From the NCBI RefSeq assembly GCF_005434965.1, contig NZ_SKCI01000002.1, positions 802,001 to 866,000 of the forward strand: DNA of 64,000 nucleotides, given 5' to 3'. Numbering within the stretch: position 1 is the first letter of the stretch; each line of letters opens with the position of its first letter. This document shows, piece after piece, positions 19,394 through 27,974 of the stretch. Source of the stretch: Marimonas lutisalis (GTDB lineage: Bacteria; Pseudomonadota; Alphaproteobacteria; Rhodobacterales; Rhodobacteraceae). The notes under the pieces were generated by a model. It did no database searches, had not been told where the DNA came from, and was given only the letters and a program-made list of their open reading frames with translations. A program made the position numbers and the translations under genes.

Positions 19394-19723
19394 TCAGGCG
19401 GCTTCAGCCTGCTCAGCGGCCGCCGCGGCATTGCGGCGCTCGCTTTCCTCGCGCGACAGTGCGACCGAGGTGCGTACACCCTTGGCCACGAATTCCATCA
19501 GGCCCTGAACGACACGTTCGTTCGGGTCGATCCCGGCACAGGACAGCACTTCGCGCCCATCGCGCGAGCGCGCCCAACGGGCGATCTGCTCGGGCCCGTT
19601 GCCGTATTTCTTGTCGTCCGCAATAGCGTCGTCCAGAGCAGCCAACACAACAGCTGCGAACAGTTTACGTGCACGGTTGCCCTGTTCATTGTTAAAGGCC
19701 GTGCCGTCAACGAAATCCTTCAT
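19394..19723 (-). CDS. Small conserved protein of unknown function
   Basis: 109 aa, starts MKDFVDGTAFNNEQGNRARKL, predicted helical, ends in an Ala/Glu-rich tail. The central phrase ARSRDGREVLSCAGIDPNERV resembles a short domain met in Rhodobacterales hypothetical proteins (possibly the family labelled DUF6280; not certain). It has a good terminator and an upstream region rich in TGCAT repeats, so it is a real, separately regulated gene. No catalytic motif is visible and I do not assign a function. Confidence 0.75.
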   Translation of the reverse strand: MKDFVDGTAFNNEQGNRARKLFAAVVLAALDDAIADDKKYGNGPEQIARWARSRDGREVLSCAGIDPNERVVQGLMEFVAKGVRTSVALSREESERRNAAAAAEQAEAA

Positions 19724-19805
19724 GTTTCGTCCTTTGTTATTGCTCTTGTAATTTCGGCGTGGAGTTCCTTATGACGAGTTTCATCCGATTCGGATAGGCC
19801 GCAAA

Positions 19806-19837
19806 TGCATAGCTTGCATGAAAAATTTGCATAGCTT
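19806..19837. repeat. TGCATAGCTT direct repeats upstream of efp and the small gene
   Basis: TGCATAGCTT occurs at 19806-19815 and again at 19828-19837, 22 bases apart (about two helical turns), with another TGCAT at 19815-19819. They lie in the 215-bp gap between the divergent small gene and efp and could be a regulator site. Confidence 0.5.
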
Positions 19838-19938
19838 CTGCAGGTGCAGCACGATATTTCGTCTTCTTGCCCTCCGCGCGAGCCCCAGATATAGGTGCGC
19901 TCAAACTTTGATCAACCTTTTGCCACGGTTTTGACACA

Positions 19939-20502
19939 ATGCCCAAGATCAACGGAAACGAGATTCGCCCCGGTAACGTACTGGAGCACAACGGCGGCCT
20001 ATGGGCCGCGGTGAAAGTAGACCACGTGAAGCCCGGTAAGGGCGGTGCCTTTGCGCAGGTGGAACTGCGCAACCTGCGTAACGGAAGCAAGCTTAATGAG
20101 CGGTTCCGCAGTGCCGACAAAGTCGAGCGGGTGCGGCTGGAACAGAAGGATCAGCAATTCCTGTATGAGAATGACGGGATGCTGGTATTCATGGACGCCG
20201 AAACCTACGAGCAGATCGAACTGCCCGCGGAAATCCTGGGCGAACGGCGCCCGTTCCTGCAGGACGGCATGACGATCGTTGTGGAATTCTACGAGAACGA
20301 GGCGCTGAACGCGACATTGCCGCAGAAGGTGACCTGCAAGGTGGTCGAAACCGAACCGGTGGTCAAAGGCCAGACCGCGGCGAACAGTTTCAAGCCTGCG
20401 ATCCTGGACAATGGGATCAAGGTGATGGTGCCGCCCTTCGTGGGCCCCGACGAAGATATCGTGGTGAATACCGAAACGATGGAATATTCCGAGCGCGCCT
20501 GA
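19939..20502 (+). CDS. efp: Elongation factor P
   Basis: 187 aa three-domain OB-fold translation factor that relieves ribosome stalling at proline runs. Residue 34 is Lys in the loop VKPGKGGAF, the site modified with beta-lysine by EpmA in many bacteria; no epmA or epmB is in the window. C-terminal signature [20 protein letters not shown] terminator follows 30 bases downstream. Confidence 0.98.
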   Translation: MPKINGNEIRPGNVLEHNGGLWAAVKVDHVKPGKGGAFAQVELRNLRNGSKLNERFRSADKVERVRLEQKDQQFLYENDGMLVFMDAETYEQIELPAEILGERRPFLQDGMTIVVEFYENEALNATLPQKVTCKVVETEPVVKGQTAANSFKPAILDNGIKVMVPPFVGPDEDIVVNTETMEYSERA

Positions 20503-20531
20503 CAGGCCGGAAAACTTCCAATTTGCGATGT

Positions 20532-20559
20532 CCCCCGGTCCACTATGGCCGGGGGTTTT
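20532..20559 (+). terminator. Rho-independent terminator of efp
   Basis: 7-bp stem CCCCCGG/CCGGGGG (20532-20538 with 20549-20555) followed by TTTTCTCTT. Confidence 0.85.
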
Positions 20560-20839
20560 CTCTTGGTGGCTTCAACCCTGAGTTAGCGGGAATGCTGAGA
20601 TGTTTTTCCCCTGCCATGGCCCATCGTGATATCGCAAGTTAGCGGTGTTCGGGGCCTCTCGTGTTCAATCTGGTCTGGTTTTTGGGGATTTAACGAGTTT
20701 TCCGGTTTTGCGGCCAGCCGGTTCAGGCAGCAAAGGGGGGCACCGGCGTTCGTGGGAACGGGTAACGAGTTCGTAGTTTTTTTCTCACGAAGGCGGGGCC
20801 GGTGAGAACTGGTCCCGCAACTCGTGGGTCAAATAAATG

Positions 20840-20875
20840 AACGCCGCTCCTGGCCGTGTTGCCGGGGGCGGCGTT
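20840..20875. terminator. Probable bidirectional terminator at the ygfZ end
   Basis: Stem AACGCCGC with GCGGCGTT (20840-20847 and 20868-20875) extended inward by TCCTGGC/GCCGGGG. T-rich sequence follows on both strands (TTTTC on plus, TTCATTTATTT on minus). It directly abuts the ygfZ stop. Confidence 0.7.
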
Positions 20876-20876
20876 T

Positions 20877-21629
20877 TCAGTCCTGCGCTTCTGCGTCGTG
20901 CTCCCGGATGACGGGGACGTCACCGGCCATCAGGCCTGGCCCGGCCCGGTCATAGCGCAGATAAGCGATTGCGTGATCGCCCGAGACGGTGTGCAATTCG
21001 CCGGCCGGTTTGCCATCGTTGGTCAGCGGCGTGCCCGGTGTAGCCGGAGCCGAGAGCCGCACGAGGCCCAGGCCCTTGCGAAGCTCGGTCTTGTGCTTCA
21101 TCCGCGCGGTCACCTCCTGGCCCACGTAGCAGCCTTTGCGGAAATCGACGCCGTTCAGGCGTTCGAAGCCTGCTTCGAGAATGAAGGTATCGGGGCCGAG
21201 TTCGATGCCCGTTTGCGGAATACAATGCGCCACGCGGATCGCCTCCCAGTCGGTCGTGTCGCCGTCCTGAGGTACATCGCGATAGGCGCGCCAGCCCAGC
21301 GCCGGGTGGCGTGGATCGGCGAAACCGTCTTTGGGTACAGCGCCCGTTCCGCGGTGCAGGTGCAGACCGGTTTCCGCGATTTCGGCCTTCGCACGCAGTT
21401 TGTACATGTTCAGGCGTTGAATGGTGGCGGCGGCGATGCTGGCATCTATGTCGATCAGGATCGCGTCGCCATCGGGCACGAGGAAGAAATCGGCGAGGTA
21501 TTTGCCCTGCGGTGTCAGAAGCGCGGCATAGACCATGCCATCGGATAGTTTCCTGACATCGTTGCTGACAAGCCCCTGAAGGAAGCTCTCCCGGTCTTCG
21601 CCGGTGACCCGATAGATCGCGCGTGGCAT
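20877..21629 (-). CDS. ygfZ: Folate-binding YgfZ/GcvT-like protein
   Basis: 250 aa folate-binding protein of the YgfZ/IBA57 group, which supports maturation or repair of some iron-sulfur enzymes. The hallmark motif KGCYVGQEVTARMKHK, with its conserved Cys, is intact near residue 170, and the N-terminal FLQGLVSNDV ... LTPQGKYLADFFL matches the family. It is a single gene, divergent from the glycosyltransferase. Confidence 0.9.
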   Translation of the reverse strand: MPRAIYRVTGEDRESFLQGLVSNDVRKLSDGMVYAALLTPQGKYLADFFLVPDGDAILIDIDASIAAATIQRLNMYKLRAKAEIAETGLHLHRGTGAVPKDGFADPRHPALGWRAYRDVPQDGDTTDWEAIRVAHCIPQTGIELGPDTFILEAGFERLNGVDFRKGCYVGQEVTARMKHKTELRKGLGLVRLSAPATPGTPLTNDGKPAGELHTVSGDHAIAYLRYDRAGPGLMAGDVPVIREHDAEAQD

Positions 21630-21694
21630 TCTGCTCTCCCGTCTGTTCGCTCAATGGAATATAGGACGTGTTGCAGGCCGCAACAGGGGGCAAA

Positions 21695-22393
21695 ATGCGT
21701 GCAGCCGTTTCCATCGTTATCCCCACGCTGAATGCCGGGGCGGTATTGCCGGCAACGCTTGCCGCGCTGTTCGAGGGGTTGCAGGCCGGCGTGATCCGCG
21801 AGTTGATCGTCTCCGATGGAGGCTCGACCGATGAAACGCTGTACATCGCCGACGAGGTGGGCGCGAAGATTCTGCAGGGGGAGCCATCGCGCGGCGGGCA
21901 GTTGCAGCGTGGTGTCGCGGTGGCCAAGGGGGCGTGGGTGTTGGTATTGCATGCCGACACGGTGCTGGCGCCGGGATGGTCCGAGGCGGTTCTGAACCAC
22001 ATCGAGGCGGCCCCCGACCGGGCGGCCTGTTTCCGGCTTGGCTTCGACAGCATGGCCCTGCCCGCGCGGATCGTGGCGGGCTGGGCCAACCTGCGCACAC
22101 GTGTCTTCGGGCTGCCATTCGGGGATCAGGGGCTGCTGATCTCGCGCGTGATGTATGACGCCTTGGGCGGATACCCAGACATTCCGCTGATGGAGGATGT
22201 GGCGATGGCGCGGGCGCTGAAAGGGCGGATCACACTCCTGGCCGTTACTGCCCGAACCAGCGCCCGAAGATACGAGACAGAAGGCTGGTTCCGCCGCGGC
22301 CTGCAAAACCTGCTGCTCCAGCTGCGCTTCCTGACAGGTTCGGATCCAGAGCGGCTAGCGCGGCGCTATCGGCGGTCGGGCCATCGGTCTTGA
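21695..22393 (+). CDS. Family 2 glycosyltransferase (TIGR04283-like)
   Basis: 232 aa, GT-A fold. N-terminus MRAAVSIVIPTLNAGAVLPATL, nucleotide site LIVSDGGSTDET, DxD-type HADTVL, and the C-terminal acceptor region GDQGLLISRVMYDALGGYPDIPLMEDVAMARAL with ARRYETEGWFRRG. This is the pattern of the family called TIGR04283, often seen near arsenosugar or membrane-lipid genes; no such partner is here. The ATG at 21695 has AGGGGG just upstream, so the TTG at 21668 is rejected. Its last 149 bases overlap the end of the convergent ABC exporter gene. Confidence 0.85.
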   Translation: MRAAVSIVIPTLNAGAVLPATLAALFEGLQAGVIRELIVSDGGSTDETLYIADEVGAKILQGEPSRGGQLQRGVAVAKGAWVLVLHADTVLAPGWSEAVLNHIEAAPDRAACFRLGFDSMALPARIVAGWANLRTRVFGLPFGDQGLLISRVMYDALGGYPDIPLMEDVAMARALKGRITLLAVTARTSARRYETEGWFRRGLQNLLLQLRFLTGSDPERLARRYRRSGHRS

Positions 22394-24152
22394 ATTGCAG
22401 CGCGTGCAGGCGCGCATAGATGCCGCCCCGCTCCAACAGCTCCTGGTGGGTGCCTTCATCGACCACCTTGCCGCGATCCATCACCACGATCTTGTCGGCT
22501 TCGCGCACGGTCGAGAGCCGGTGCGCGATCACGATGGTCGTGCGGCCCTTGGAGAGCTTCTCGAGCGCCTCCTGCACCACTTTTTCGGATTCGGCATCCA
22601 GCGCCGAAGTGGCCTCGTCCAGCAGCAGGATCGGGGTGTCGCGCAGCAGCGCGCGGGCAATGGCCACACGCTGACGCTGTCCGCCCGACAGGTTTGAGCC
22701 GCGCGGCCCGACGGGCGAGTCGAGCCCTTCGGCCAGCTTGGGCAGGAAATCCGTCACATGCGCGGCCTTCAGCACCTCCTGGAGCTTGGCTTCGCTGACA
22801 TCGGTGCGGCCCAGGAGGATGTTCTCGCGCAGAGTTTCATCGAACAGCGCGGCATCCTGGCTGACGACGGAAAAGAGATTTCGCAGGTCGCCTAGGTTCA
22901 TCGCCGAAGCGGCGACGCCGCCGATCTCCACCTTGCCTTCCTGCGGATCGACCAGCCGGGTAAGCAGGTTGAAGATGGTTGATTTGCCCGCGCCGGACGC
23001 GCCGACGAGCGCCGTTGTCTTCCCGGCCTCGGCCACCAGCCCGAGATGATCGAGCACGCGCGCGTCACCGTAGGAGAGCGAGACATCGTCAAGCACGATC
23101 CCGGGCACGCCTGCCGGCGGGGCAACGGGGTTCGGCGGTGAGACCAGCGTGGGCTTCGCATCGTACAGAACCTTGACCCGTTCCAGCCCAGAGGCGGCCA
23201 CCTGCCACATCCCGGCCATGCTGCCGATGCGGCGCAGGGGTTCGAAGGCAAATCCGATGGCGGTGAAGAAGGACATGAACTCGCCCACCGTCTTTTCACC
23301 CTCGATGATGTCTCGGCCGCCGAACCAAAGCACACCCAGGAAGCCCAGCCCGGCCATGATATCGACAAGCCCGGGAATGGTCGCCGCGCCGGCGATGGCG
23401 CGGACCTCGGCGCGGACAAGGTTGTCGGTCAGGCCCCGGTAGCGGTCGGATTGGTAGCGTTCCAGCCGGTTGAGCTTGACCGGGATGATGCCGTGAAACA
23501 CCTCGTCCAGACGTGTCGCCAGGCGGGCGCCAAGATCGCGCGCCTCTCGCGCCCGCGCCCGTACGAACCGCTGCACGATCTGGCTGGGCGCGATCAGCAG
23601 CGGCGCGCCGACAAGCGCCACAAGCGTCCATCGCCAGTCAACCGAGATGGCAACCCCCATCAGCACGACGAGCGTGATCAGGTCCCGGCCCAGCCCCGTC
23701 AGCATGCTGGGCCAGATCGAGTTGATCGTGGCCACGTCGGTTTGCACCCGCTGGATCAGGAAGCCGGGGGGGTGCGATTGATGGAACGGGCCATCCTGCC
23801 TCATGATCCTGTCAAGCAGGCGAAGGCGCATCGTGGCGGAAATGTTCTGTGAAATATATGCAAGCGCGGTTTTCTGACCGACCGAGGCAATGGCACGGAC
23901 GATGAAGACGCCCATCACGCCGACACCCACCCAGACCAGCGCCGTGCTGTTTCCTTCGAGAAAGACATCATCGAACATCGGGCGCATCATCAGGGCCAGA
24001 GCGCCCTGCATTGCGCCTTCCATCGCCATAAAGACGACGGCCAGGATCAGCACCCCGATATGGTTGCGCAGGAAATCACGCCACAACCACGAGATCAGCA
24101 CGCGGCTGCGCTCGACATCGGGGGCGGTCTTGGGGTCGGGCTTGTCGCTCAT
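22245..24152 (-). CDS. MsbA-like ABC exporter (fused permease and ATPase)
   Basis: 635 aa half-transporter that works as a dimer in the inner membrane. Six helices fill residues about 25-330, then a nucleotide-binding domain: Walker A GASGAGKST, signature LSGGQRQRVAIARALL, Walker B ILLLDEATSALD, H-loop VIAHRLSTV. The family exports lipids, glycolipids or drugs. A 45-residue Gly/Ala-rich tail after the ATPase is unusual and is the part that overlaps the glycosyltransferase gene. The ATG overlaps the stop of the upstream phosphatase by four bases. Confidence 0.92.
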   Translation of the reverse strand: MSDKPDPKTAPDVERSRVLISWLWRDFLRNHIGVLILAVVFMAMEGAMQGALALMMRPMFDDVFLEGNSTALVWVGVGVMGVFIVRAIASVGQKTALAYISQNISATMRLRLLDRIMRQDGPFHQSHPPGFLIQRVQTDVATINSIWPSMLTGLGRDLITLVVLMGVAISVDWRWTLVALVGAPLLIAPSQIVQRFVRARAREARDLGARLATRLDEVFHGIIPVKLNRLERYQSDRYRGLTDNLVRAEVRAIAGAATIPGLVDIMAGLGFLGVLWFGGRDIIEGEKTVGEFMSFFTAIGFAFEPLRRIGSMAGMWQVAASGLERVKVLYDAKPTLVSPPNPVAPPAGVPGIVLDDVSLSYGDARVLDHLGLVAEAGKTTALVGASGAGKSTIFNLLTRLVDPQEGKVEIGGVAASAMNLGDLRNLFSVVSQDAALFDETLRENILLGRTDVSEAKLQEVLKAAHVTDFLPKLAEGLDSPVGPRGSNLSGGQRQRVAIARALLRDTPILLLDEATSALDAESEKVVQEALEKLSKGRTTIVIAHRLSTVREADKIVVMDRGKVVDEGTHQELLERGGIYARLHALQFKTDGPTADSAALAALDPNLSGSAAGAAGFAGRGGTSLLSRIFGRWFGQ

Positions 24153-24832
24153 GCCAGCGGCACCTTGTTGTCAAAGCCGGCTTGCAGCGCGTCCGGGTCA
24201 TACTCGGTTGCGACCCAGTCCGCAAAGCCGATGGGGGCGCGGGTGTTTCGCAGGTCGTAGGCATCGAGGATATAATCGAGAATGCCGGTTTTCGTCCATT
24301 TCAAATGGATGAACCGCGGGCTGAGCATCTTGCGCGCCTCATCCACGCTGGCGCCTTCTTGGGTGAGGAGCCAGACGGCCGAGGCGAAACTGGCGCGGTC
24401 GGCGCCGGACTTGCAGTGCATGAGGAAGGGTTTTTCCAGCGTCGGAAACACCTCGATCAGCGACAGTAGGATATCGCGCGACGGCGCGGAGCGCGCCGCG
24501 AGACTGCGCGCAACGAGGGTGAGGCCAAGTTCTTCGCAATAGGCCTGCGCCTGCAGGTAGGGCGGCGCCTTGGTGGGGGCGCGCAGGAAAAGCACGGTCT
24601 TGATCCCCATCGCGGCGTAGCGCTCCAGCCGTTTCCGCGTGGGCTGGTTCGAGCGGTAGACGCCGGGTGCGACCTGCGCGAAGTTCGACCATGGGATGCG
24701 CACGAATTCATGGTCGAACCACATCATGAAGCGCCGCGCCTTGCGGCGGGCCTCTTCGGTGGCCAGCGTATCGGTTTCAAGCGAGCTGCGCAGACCGCGT
24801 GTCCAGTTTCGAAAGTGGGCGATTGGCGTCAT
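24149..24832 (-). CDS. Cys-based tyrosine/dual-specificity phosphatase-like protein
   Basis: 227 aa. The P-loop phosphatase motif HCKSGADRAS (HCx5R) lies near residue 145, preceded by a WPD-type region, with VAPGVYRSNQPTRKRLERYAAMGIKTVLFLR at the fold start, as in bacterial PTP-like phosphatases. The start at 24832 (MTPIAHFRNW) is chosen because the longer frame is low in support; no strong ribosome site is visible. Translationally coupled to the ABC exporter (4-bp overlap), so it may act on a phosphorylated envelope lipid or sugar; the substrate is unknown. Confidence 0.8.
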   Translation of the reverse strand: MTPIAHFRNWTRGLRSSLETDTLATEEARRKARRFMMWFDHEFVRIPWSNFAQVAPGVYRSNQPTRKRLERYAAMGIKTVLFLRAPTKAPPYLQAQAYCEELGLTLVARSLAARSAPSRDILLSLIEVFPTLEKPFLMHCKSGADRASFASAVWLLTQEGASVDEARKMLSPRFIHLKWTKTGILDYILDAYDLRNTRAPIGFADWVATEYDPDALQAGFDNKVPLA

Positions 24833-24992
24833 GCGCGTTCTTGGGGTCCGTCGCTTGGGTTGCCTCTGACAGGCCAGGCTGGCCTCCATGTAGAGAAGCC
24901 GGACCGTGCTGGCAAGCATAGCGGGGGCAAGGGCAGGATTGACGCCGCGCGCCGGGCGGCTAGTGTCACGGCGTTCAACAGGAGATCTGCAC

Positions 24993-26189
24993 ATGTCCGA
25001 CGCTGGTGGCCGCGCCTACCTTGCCATTCCCGGCCCTTCGGTGATGCCCGAGCGCGTGCTGCGAGCGATGCACCGTTCGGCGCCCAATATCTACGAGGGC
25101 GCGCTGCACGAAATGACACATACGCTGATCCCGGATCTGAAATACGTGGCGCGCACCGAGGGCCACGCGACGATCTATATCAGCAATGGCCACGGCGCCT
25201 GGGAAGCGGCGCTGGCTAACGTGATTGCGCCGGGGGAGTCGGTGCTGATGCCGGCCACCGGACGGTTCGGGCATGGTTGGGCCGAGATGGCCGAGGGGCT
25301 GGGTGCCGAGGTGGAGCTGATCGATTTCGGCCGTGCTGCGCCGCTGGACCCGAACCGCGTGGAAGAGGCGCTGCGTGCCGATAAAGAGGGCCGGATCAAG
25401 GCGGTCATCGCCACGCATGTGGACACATCCTCGAGCGTTCTCAATGACATGGCGGGACTGCGCGCGGCGATCGACGCGGCGGGGCATCCCGCGCTCTTGA
25501 TGGCCGATTGCATCGCGTCTATGGGGTGCGACCGGTTCGAGATGGATGCCTGGGGTGTCGATGTGGCCGTCACAGCCAGCCAGAAAGGGCTGATGGTGCC
25601 GCCGGGGCTGGGCTTTGTTTTCTTCAATGACCGCGCCGCCGAGGTGCGTGGCCGCATGGAGCGCGTGAGCCGGTACTGGGACTGGGTTCCTCGGGCCAAC
25701 CCGGAGATCTACTACCAGTATTTCGGCGGCACCGCGCCGACGCATCACCTCTTTGCCCTGCGCGAGGCGCTGGACATGATCCGCGAGGAAGGGATCGAGG
25801 CGATCTGGGCCCGGCACGAGCGCCATGCGCGGGCAATCTGGGCCGCCTGCGAGACATGGGGCGAAGGCGGGCCGCTGAGGTTGAATATCCCGGAGCGGGC
25901 GCAGCGCTCGCGCGCGGTGACGTCGCTGCGGATCGGGCTGCCGCACGGGCCGCGCCTGCGCAAATGGGTGGAAGAGCATGCCGGTCTGACCCTGGGGATT
26001 GGTCTGGGCATGTCGGAAGAGGGAGACGAGCGCGGCCAGGGCTTTTTCCGGCTGGGCCACATGGGCCACGTGAATGCGCAGATGATCATGGGCTTGTTGG
26101 GCGGGATCGAGGCGGCGTTCCAGGCGCTGGAAATCCCGCGCGGGCGCGGCGCGCTTGAAGCTGCTGCGGCGGAGCTGGCGCAGGTGTGA
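24993..26189 (+). CDS. Class V aminotransferase (serine-glyoxylate aminotransferase-like)
   Basis: 398 aa PLP enzyme. Start ATG at 24993 with AGGAG eight bases upstream. Family features: GPSVMPERVLRAM at the N-terminus, SNGHGAWEAALANV, the PLP lysine in TASQKGLMVPPGLGF near residue 195, and FRLGHMGHVNAQMIMGLLG near the C-terminus. Closest known roles are serine-, alanine- or aspartate-glyoxylate transamination, as in the serine cycle or photorespiration-type routes. No other serine-cycle gene is adjacent. Confidence 0.88.
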   Translation: MSDAGGRAYLAIPGPSVMPERVLRAMHRSAPNIYEGALHEMTHTLIPDLKYVARTEGHATIYISNGHGAWEAALANVIAPGESVLMPATGRFGHGWAEMAEGLGAEVELIDFGRAAPLDPNRVEEALRADKEGRIKAVIATHVDTSSSVLNDMAGLRAAIDAAGHPALLMADCIASMGCDRFEMDAWGVDVAVTASQKGLMVPPGLGFVFFNDRAAEVRGRMERVSRYWDWVPRANPEIYYQYFGGTAPTHHLFALREALDMIREEGIEAIWARHERHARAIWAACETWGEGGPLRLNIPERAQRSRAVTSLRIGLPHGPRLRKWVEEHAGLTLGIGLGMSEEGDERGQGFFRLGHMGHVNAQMIMGLLGGIEAAFQALEIPRGRGALEAAAAELAQV

Positions 26190-26269
26190 TGGGCCGGCAG
26201 GGAGCAAGGTTCCGAGACTGCTGAGCGACTGCCGTATCCCGGTTTTTCCAGGAGCAGGAAGGGATTACC

Positions 26270-26458
26270 CTATCCCTCGCGGGCGCGGCGGTGTTCCAGC
26301 CGGGTGATCAGGTAGTTGAGAAAGACTGCGGTCACGACGACGGCGGGCAAGCCCAGACTGGCCCAGATCAGCATGAAGGACCACAAGAGGTTGACCAGCC
26401 CCATGACAAGGGCGGCATTTGTGTAATCCGGCGCGGCAGCGCGGTCGCGGTCACGCAT
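26270..26458 (-). CDS. Small two-helix membrane protein
   Basis: 62 aa starting MRDRDRAAAPDYTNAALVMG, with two hydrophobic segments (about residues 15-32 and 34-52) and a basic C-terminus HRRAREG. AAGGAG lies nine bases before the ATG at 26458; the longer frame to 26611 overlaps hisC. It follows hisC on the same strand by 68 bp. No function known to me. Confidence 0.6.
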   Translation of the reverse strand: MRDRDRAAAPDYTNAALVMGLVNLLWSFMLIWASLGLPAVVVTAVFLNYLITRLEHRRAREG

Positions 26459-26526
26459 GGGGCAAGGCTCCTTGGCAGCTTCGACCAGCTTAGCCTGCAA
26501 ACCGCAAAAATTGAGTAAATAAATCG

Positions 26527-27648
26527 TCAGCCGGCGCTGGCCTGGCGCGCATCGGCCAATGCGCCGGGCAGGGCAGCGGCGAACTGCGCCAGATCGGTGG
26601 GGCGGCCGCAACTGACGCGGATGCAGCGGTTGCCGGGGGTGACAAAAGGCATGCGCACGAAGATGCCGCGCGCCACCAGCGCATCCAGCACCGCCTTGGC
26701 AAAGGCGCCGTCGGCACCGCAGTCGATGGCGACGAAATTGGTGGCCGAGGGCAGGGTGGAGAGGCCGTTTTCGGCGGCGATCCGGGCGATTTCGGCGCGG
26801 GCCTCGGCCACATCCGAGATGGTCTGGGCGAGGTATTGCGGATCACGCAGAGCCGCCAGCGCGCCGGCCTGCGCGGTGCGGTTCATGCCGAAATGATTGC
26901 GGATCTTATTGAAGGCGGTGATCAGGTCCGGGGCGCCCATGGCATAGCCCACGCGGGCGCCGGCCATGCCGTAAGCCTTTGAAAAGGTGCGCATCCGTAC
27001 GACGCGGGGATCGTTGATGTCGATCTGCGGCGCGATTCCGGCTGGGGCGAATTCGACATAGGCCTCGTCAAGGATCAGCAGCGTGCCTTCGGGGATCAGG
27101 TCGAGTGCGGATTCGATTTCCGCGGCACTGGCCCATGTGCCCATCGGGTTGTCGGGATTGGCAAAATAAACCAGCTTCGCGTCGACCTCGGCGGCCTTTT
27201 CCAGAAGCGCGGGCAGGTCCTCGCGATCATCGCGGTAGGGCAGCTTGATCAACTCGCCACCGAAACCCGCCACATGATAGTTGAAGGTGGGATAGGCACC
27301 GTCCGAGGTGACAACGCGATCGCCCTCCTCGACGGTTAGGCGGGCAAGGTAGCCCAAGAGGCCGTCGATGCCTTCGCCGACCATGATGTTTTCCGGGCCG
27401 ACGCCATGATGGGCGGCCAGTGCATGGCGAAGATCGTGGCTTTCGGGATCGCCATACATCCAGATTTCCGAGGCCGCACGTTCCATCGCGGCGATTGCCT
27501 TGGGCGAGGGGCCGAAGACGTTTTCGTTGGCTCCAAGGCGCGCCTTGAATTCAAACCCCTGGGCGCGTTCCTGTGCTTCGGGGCCGACGAAGGGCACGGT
27601 GGCAGGCAGCGTCTGGGCGAGGCGGGTGAGGCGTGGTCCGTGTGTCAT
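26527..27648 (-). CDS. hisC: Histidinol-phosphate aminotransferase (class I/II PLP enzyme)
   Basis: 373 aa. HisC-type features: KARLGANENVFGPSP at the N-terminus, YGDPESHDLRHALAAHHGV, YFANPDNPMGTW, ILDEAYVEFAP, and the PLP lysine in RMRTFSKAYGMAGARVGY. It would convert imidazole-acetol phosphate to histidinol phosphate. It is not with other his genes, so an aromatic or other specificity of this subfamily remains possible. Confidence 0.85.
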   Translation of the reverse strand: MTHGPRLTRLAQTLPATVPFVGPEAQERAQGFEFKARLGANENVFGPSPKAIAAMERAASEIWMYGDPESHDLRHALAAHHGVGPENIMVGEGIDGLLGYLARLTVEEGDRVVTSDGAYPTFNYHVAGFGGELIKLPYRDDREDLPALLEKAAEVDAKLVYFANPDNPMGTWASAAEIESALDLIPEGTLLILDEAYVEFAPAGIAPQIDINDPRVVRMRTFSKAYGMAGARVGYAMGAPDLITAFNKIRNHFGMNRTAQAGALAALRDPQYLAQTISDVAEARAEIARIAAENGLSTLPSATNFVAIDCGADGAFAKAVLDALVARGIFVRMPFVTPGNRCIRVSCGRPTDLAQFAAALPGALADARQASAG

Positions 27649-27714
27649 GGCGCGAGTTAACCGAGAAGGGGCGCGCGCGGCAAGAGATTGAATGCCGCGC
27701 CCGGGACACCCATA

Positions 27715-27729
27715 TGAGAATCACTCTCA
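27715..27729. promoter_or_regulatory. Fur-like iron-box palindrome
   Basis: TGAGAAT-C-ACTCTCA, a 7-1-7 palindrome with one mismatch, close to the core of the Fur box (TGATAATnATTATCA). It lies 15 bases before the start of the Tat micro-protein gene. Iron or manganese control via Fur/Mur is inferred. Confidence 0.5.
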
Positions 27730-27743
27730 ACTGGAGGGCTGAC

Positions 27744-27908
27744 ATGGCCAATCTGACGCGCCGCGGCTTTATCGCCGTGTCGATCGCGGCGGGCACGGCG
27801 CGGCACCTGCCGCAGATCGCCGCGAAAACCGGCGGCAGGCGGATCCTGACACTGGTTTATGACAAATCCCTTAACGCGATGCGCGCTGTCGAACGGCTCG
27901 TGCCGTAG
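27744..27908 (+). CDS. 54-aa Tat-signal micro-protein
   Basis: Starts MANLTRRGFIAVSIAAGTARH, a twin-arginine motif (TRRGFIAV) followed by a short and rather polar hydrophobic stretch, then a conserved-looking end GGRRILTLVYDKSLNAMRAVERLVP. The ATG at 27744 has GGAGG eight bases upstream. Length is too short for a normal Tat substrate with a folded cofactor domain, so it is either a real peptide exported or anchored by Tat, or the remains of a longer protein. The iron-box-like site just upstream suggests regulated expression. I recall similar tiny proteins in roseobacters, with no known role. Confidence 0.6.
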   Translation: MANLTRRGFIAVSIAAGTARHLPQIAAKTGGRRILTLVYDKSLNAMRAVERLVP

Positions 27909-27974
27909 GGTCAGGGGTTTTCGCGCGCGCGCCGTCCGGGCAAGTTGACGTCCAACAGCACGGAGGTTTGCCCG

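Larger units (their letters stand above)
20503..20876. other. Intergenic region between efp and ygfZ
   Basis: 374 bp without a convincing gene. Both ends are terminators. The middle (about 20560-20835) has short inverted repeats, among them CGTTC-GTGG-GAACG at 20752-20765 and an 8-bp GC stem around 20790-20818, plus a run of seven T near 20777-20783. A small RNA is possible but there is no recognised family; the short frames are not supported. Confidence 0.4.

Noticed and set aside
20723..20923. 66-residue minus-strand frame between efp and ygfZ
   Set aside because: Low-complexity Pro/Arg-rich translation, overlapping a terminator and the ygfZ end.
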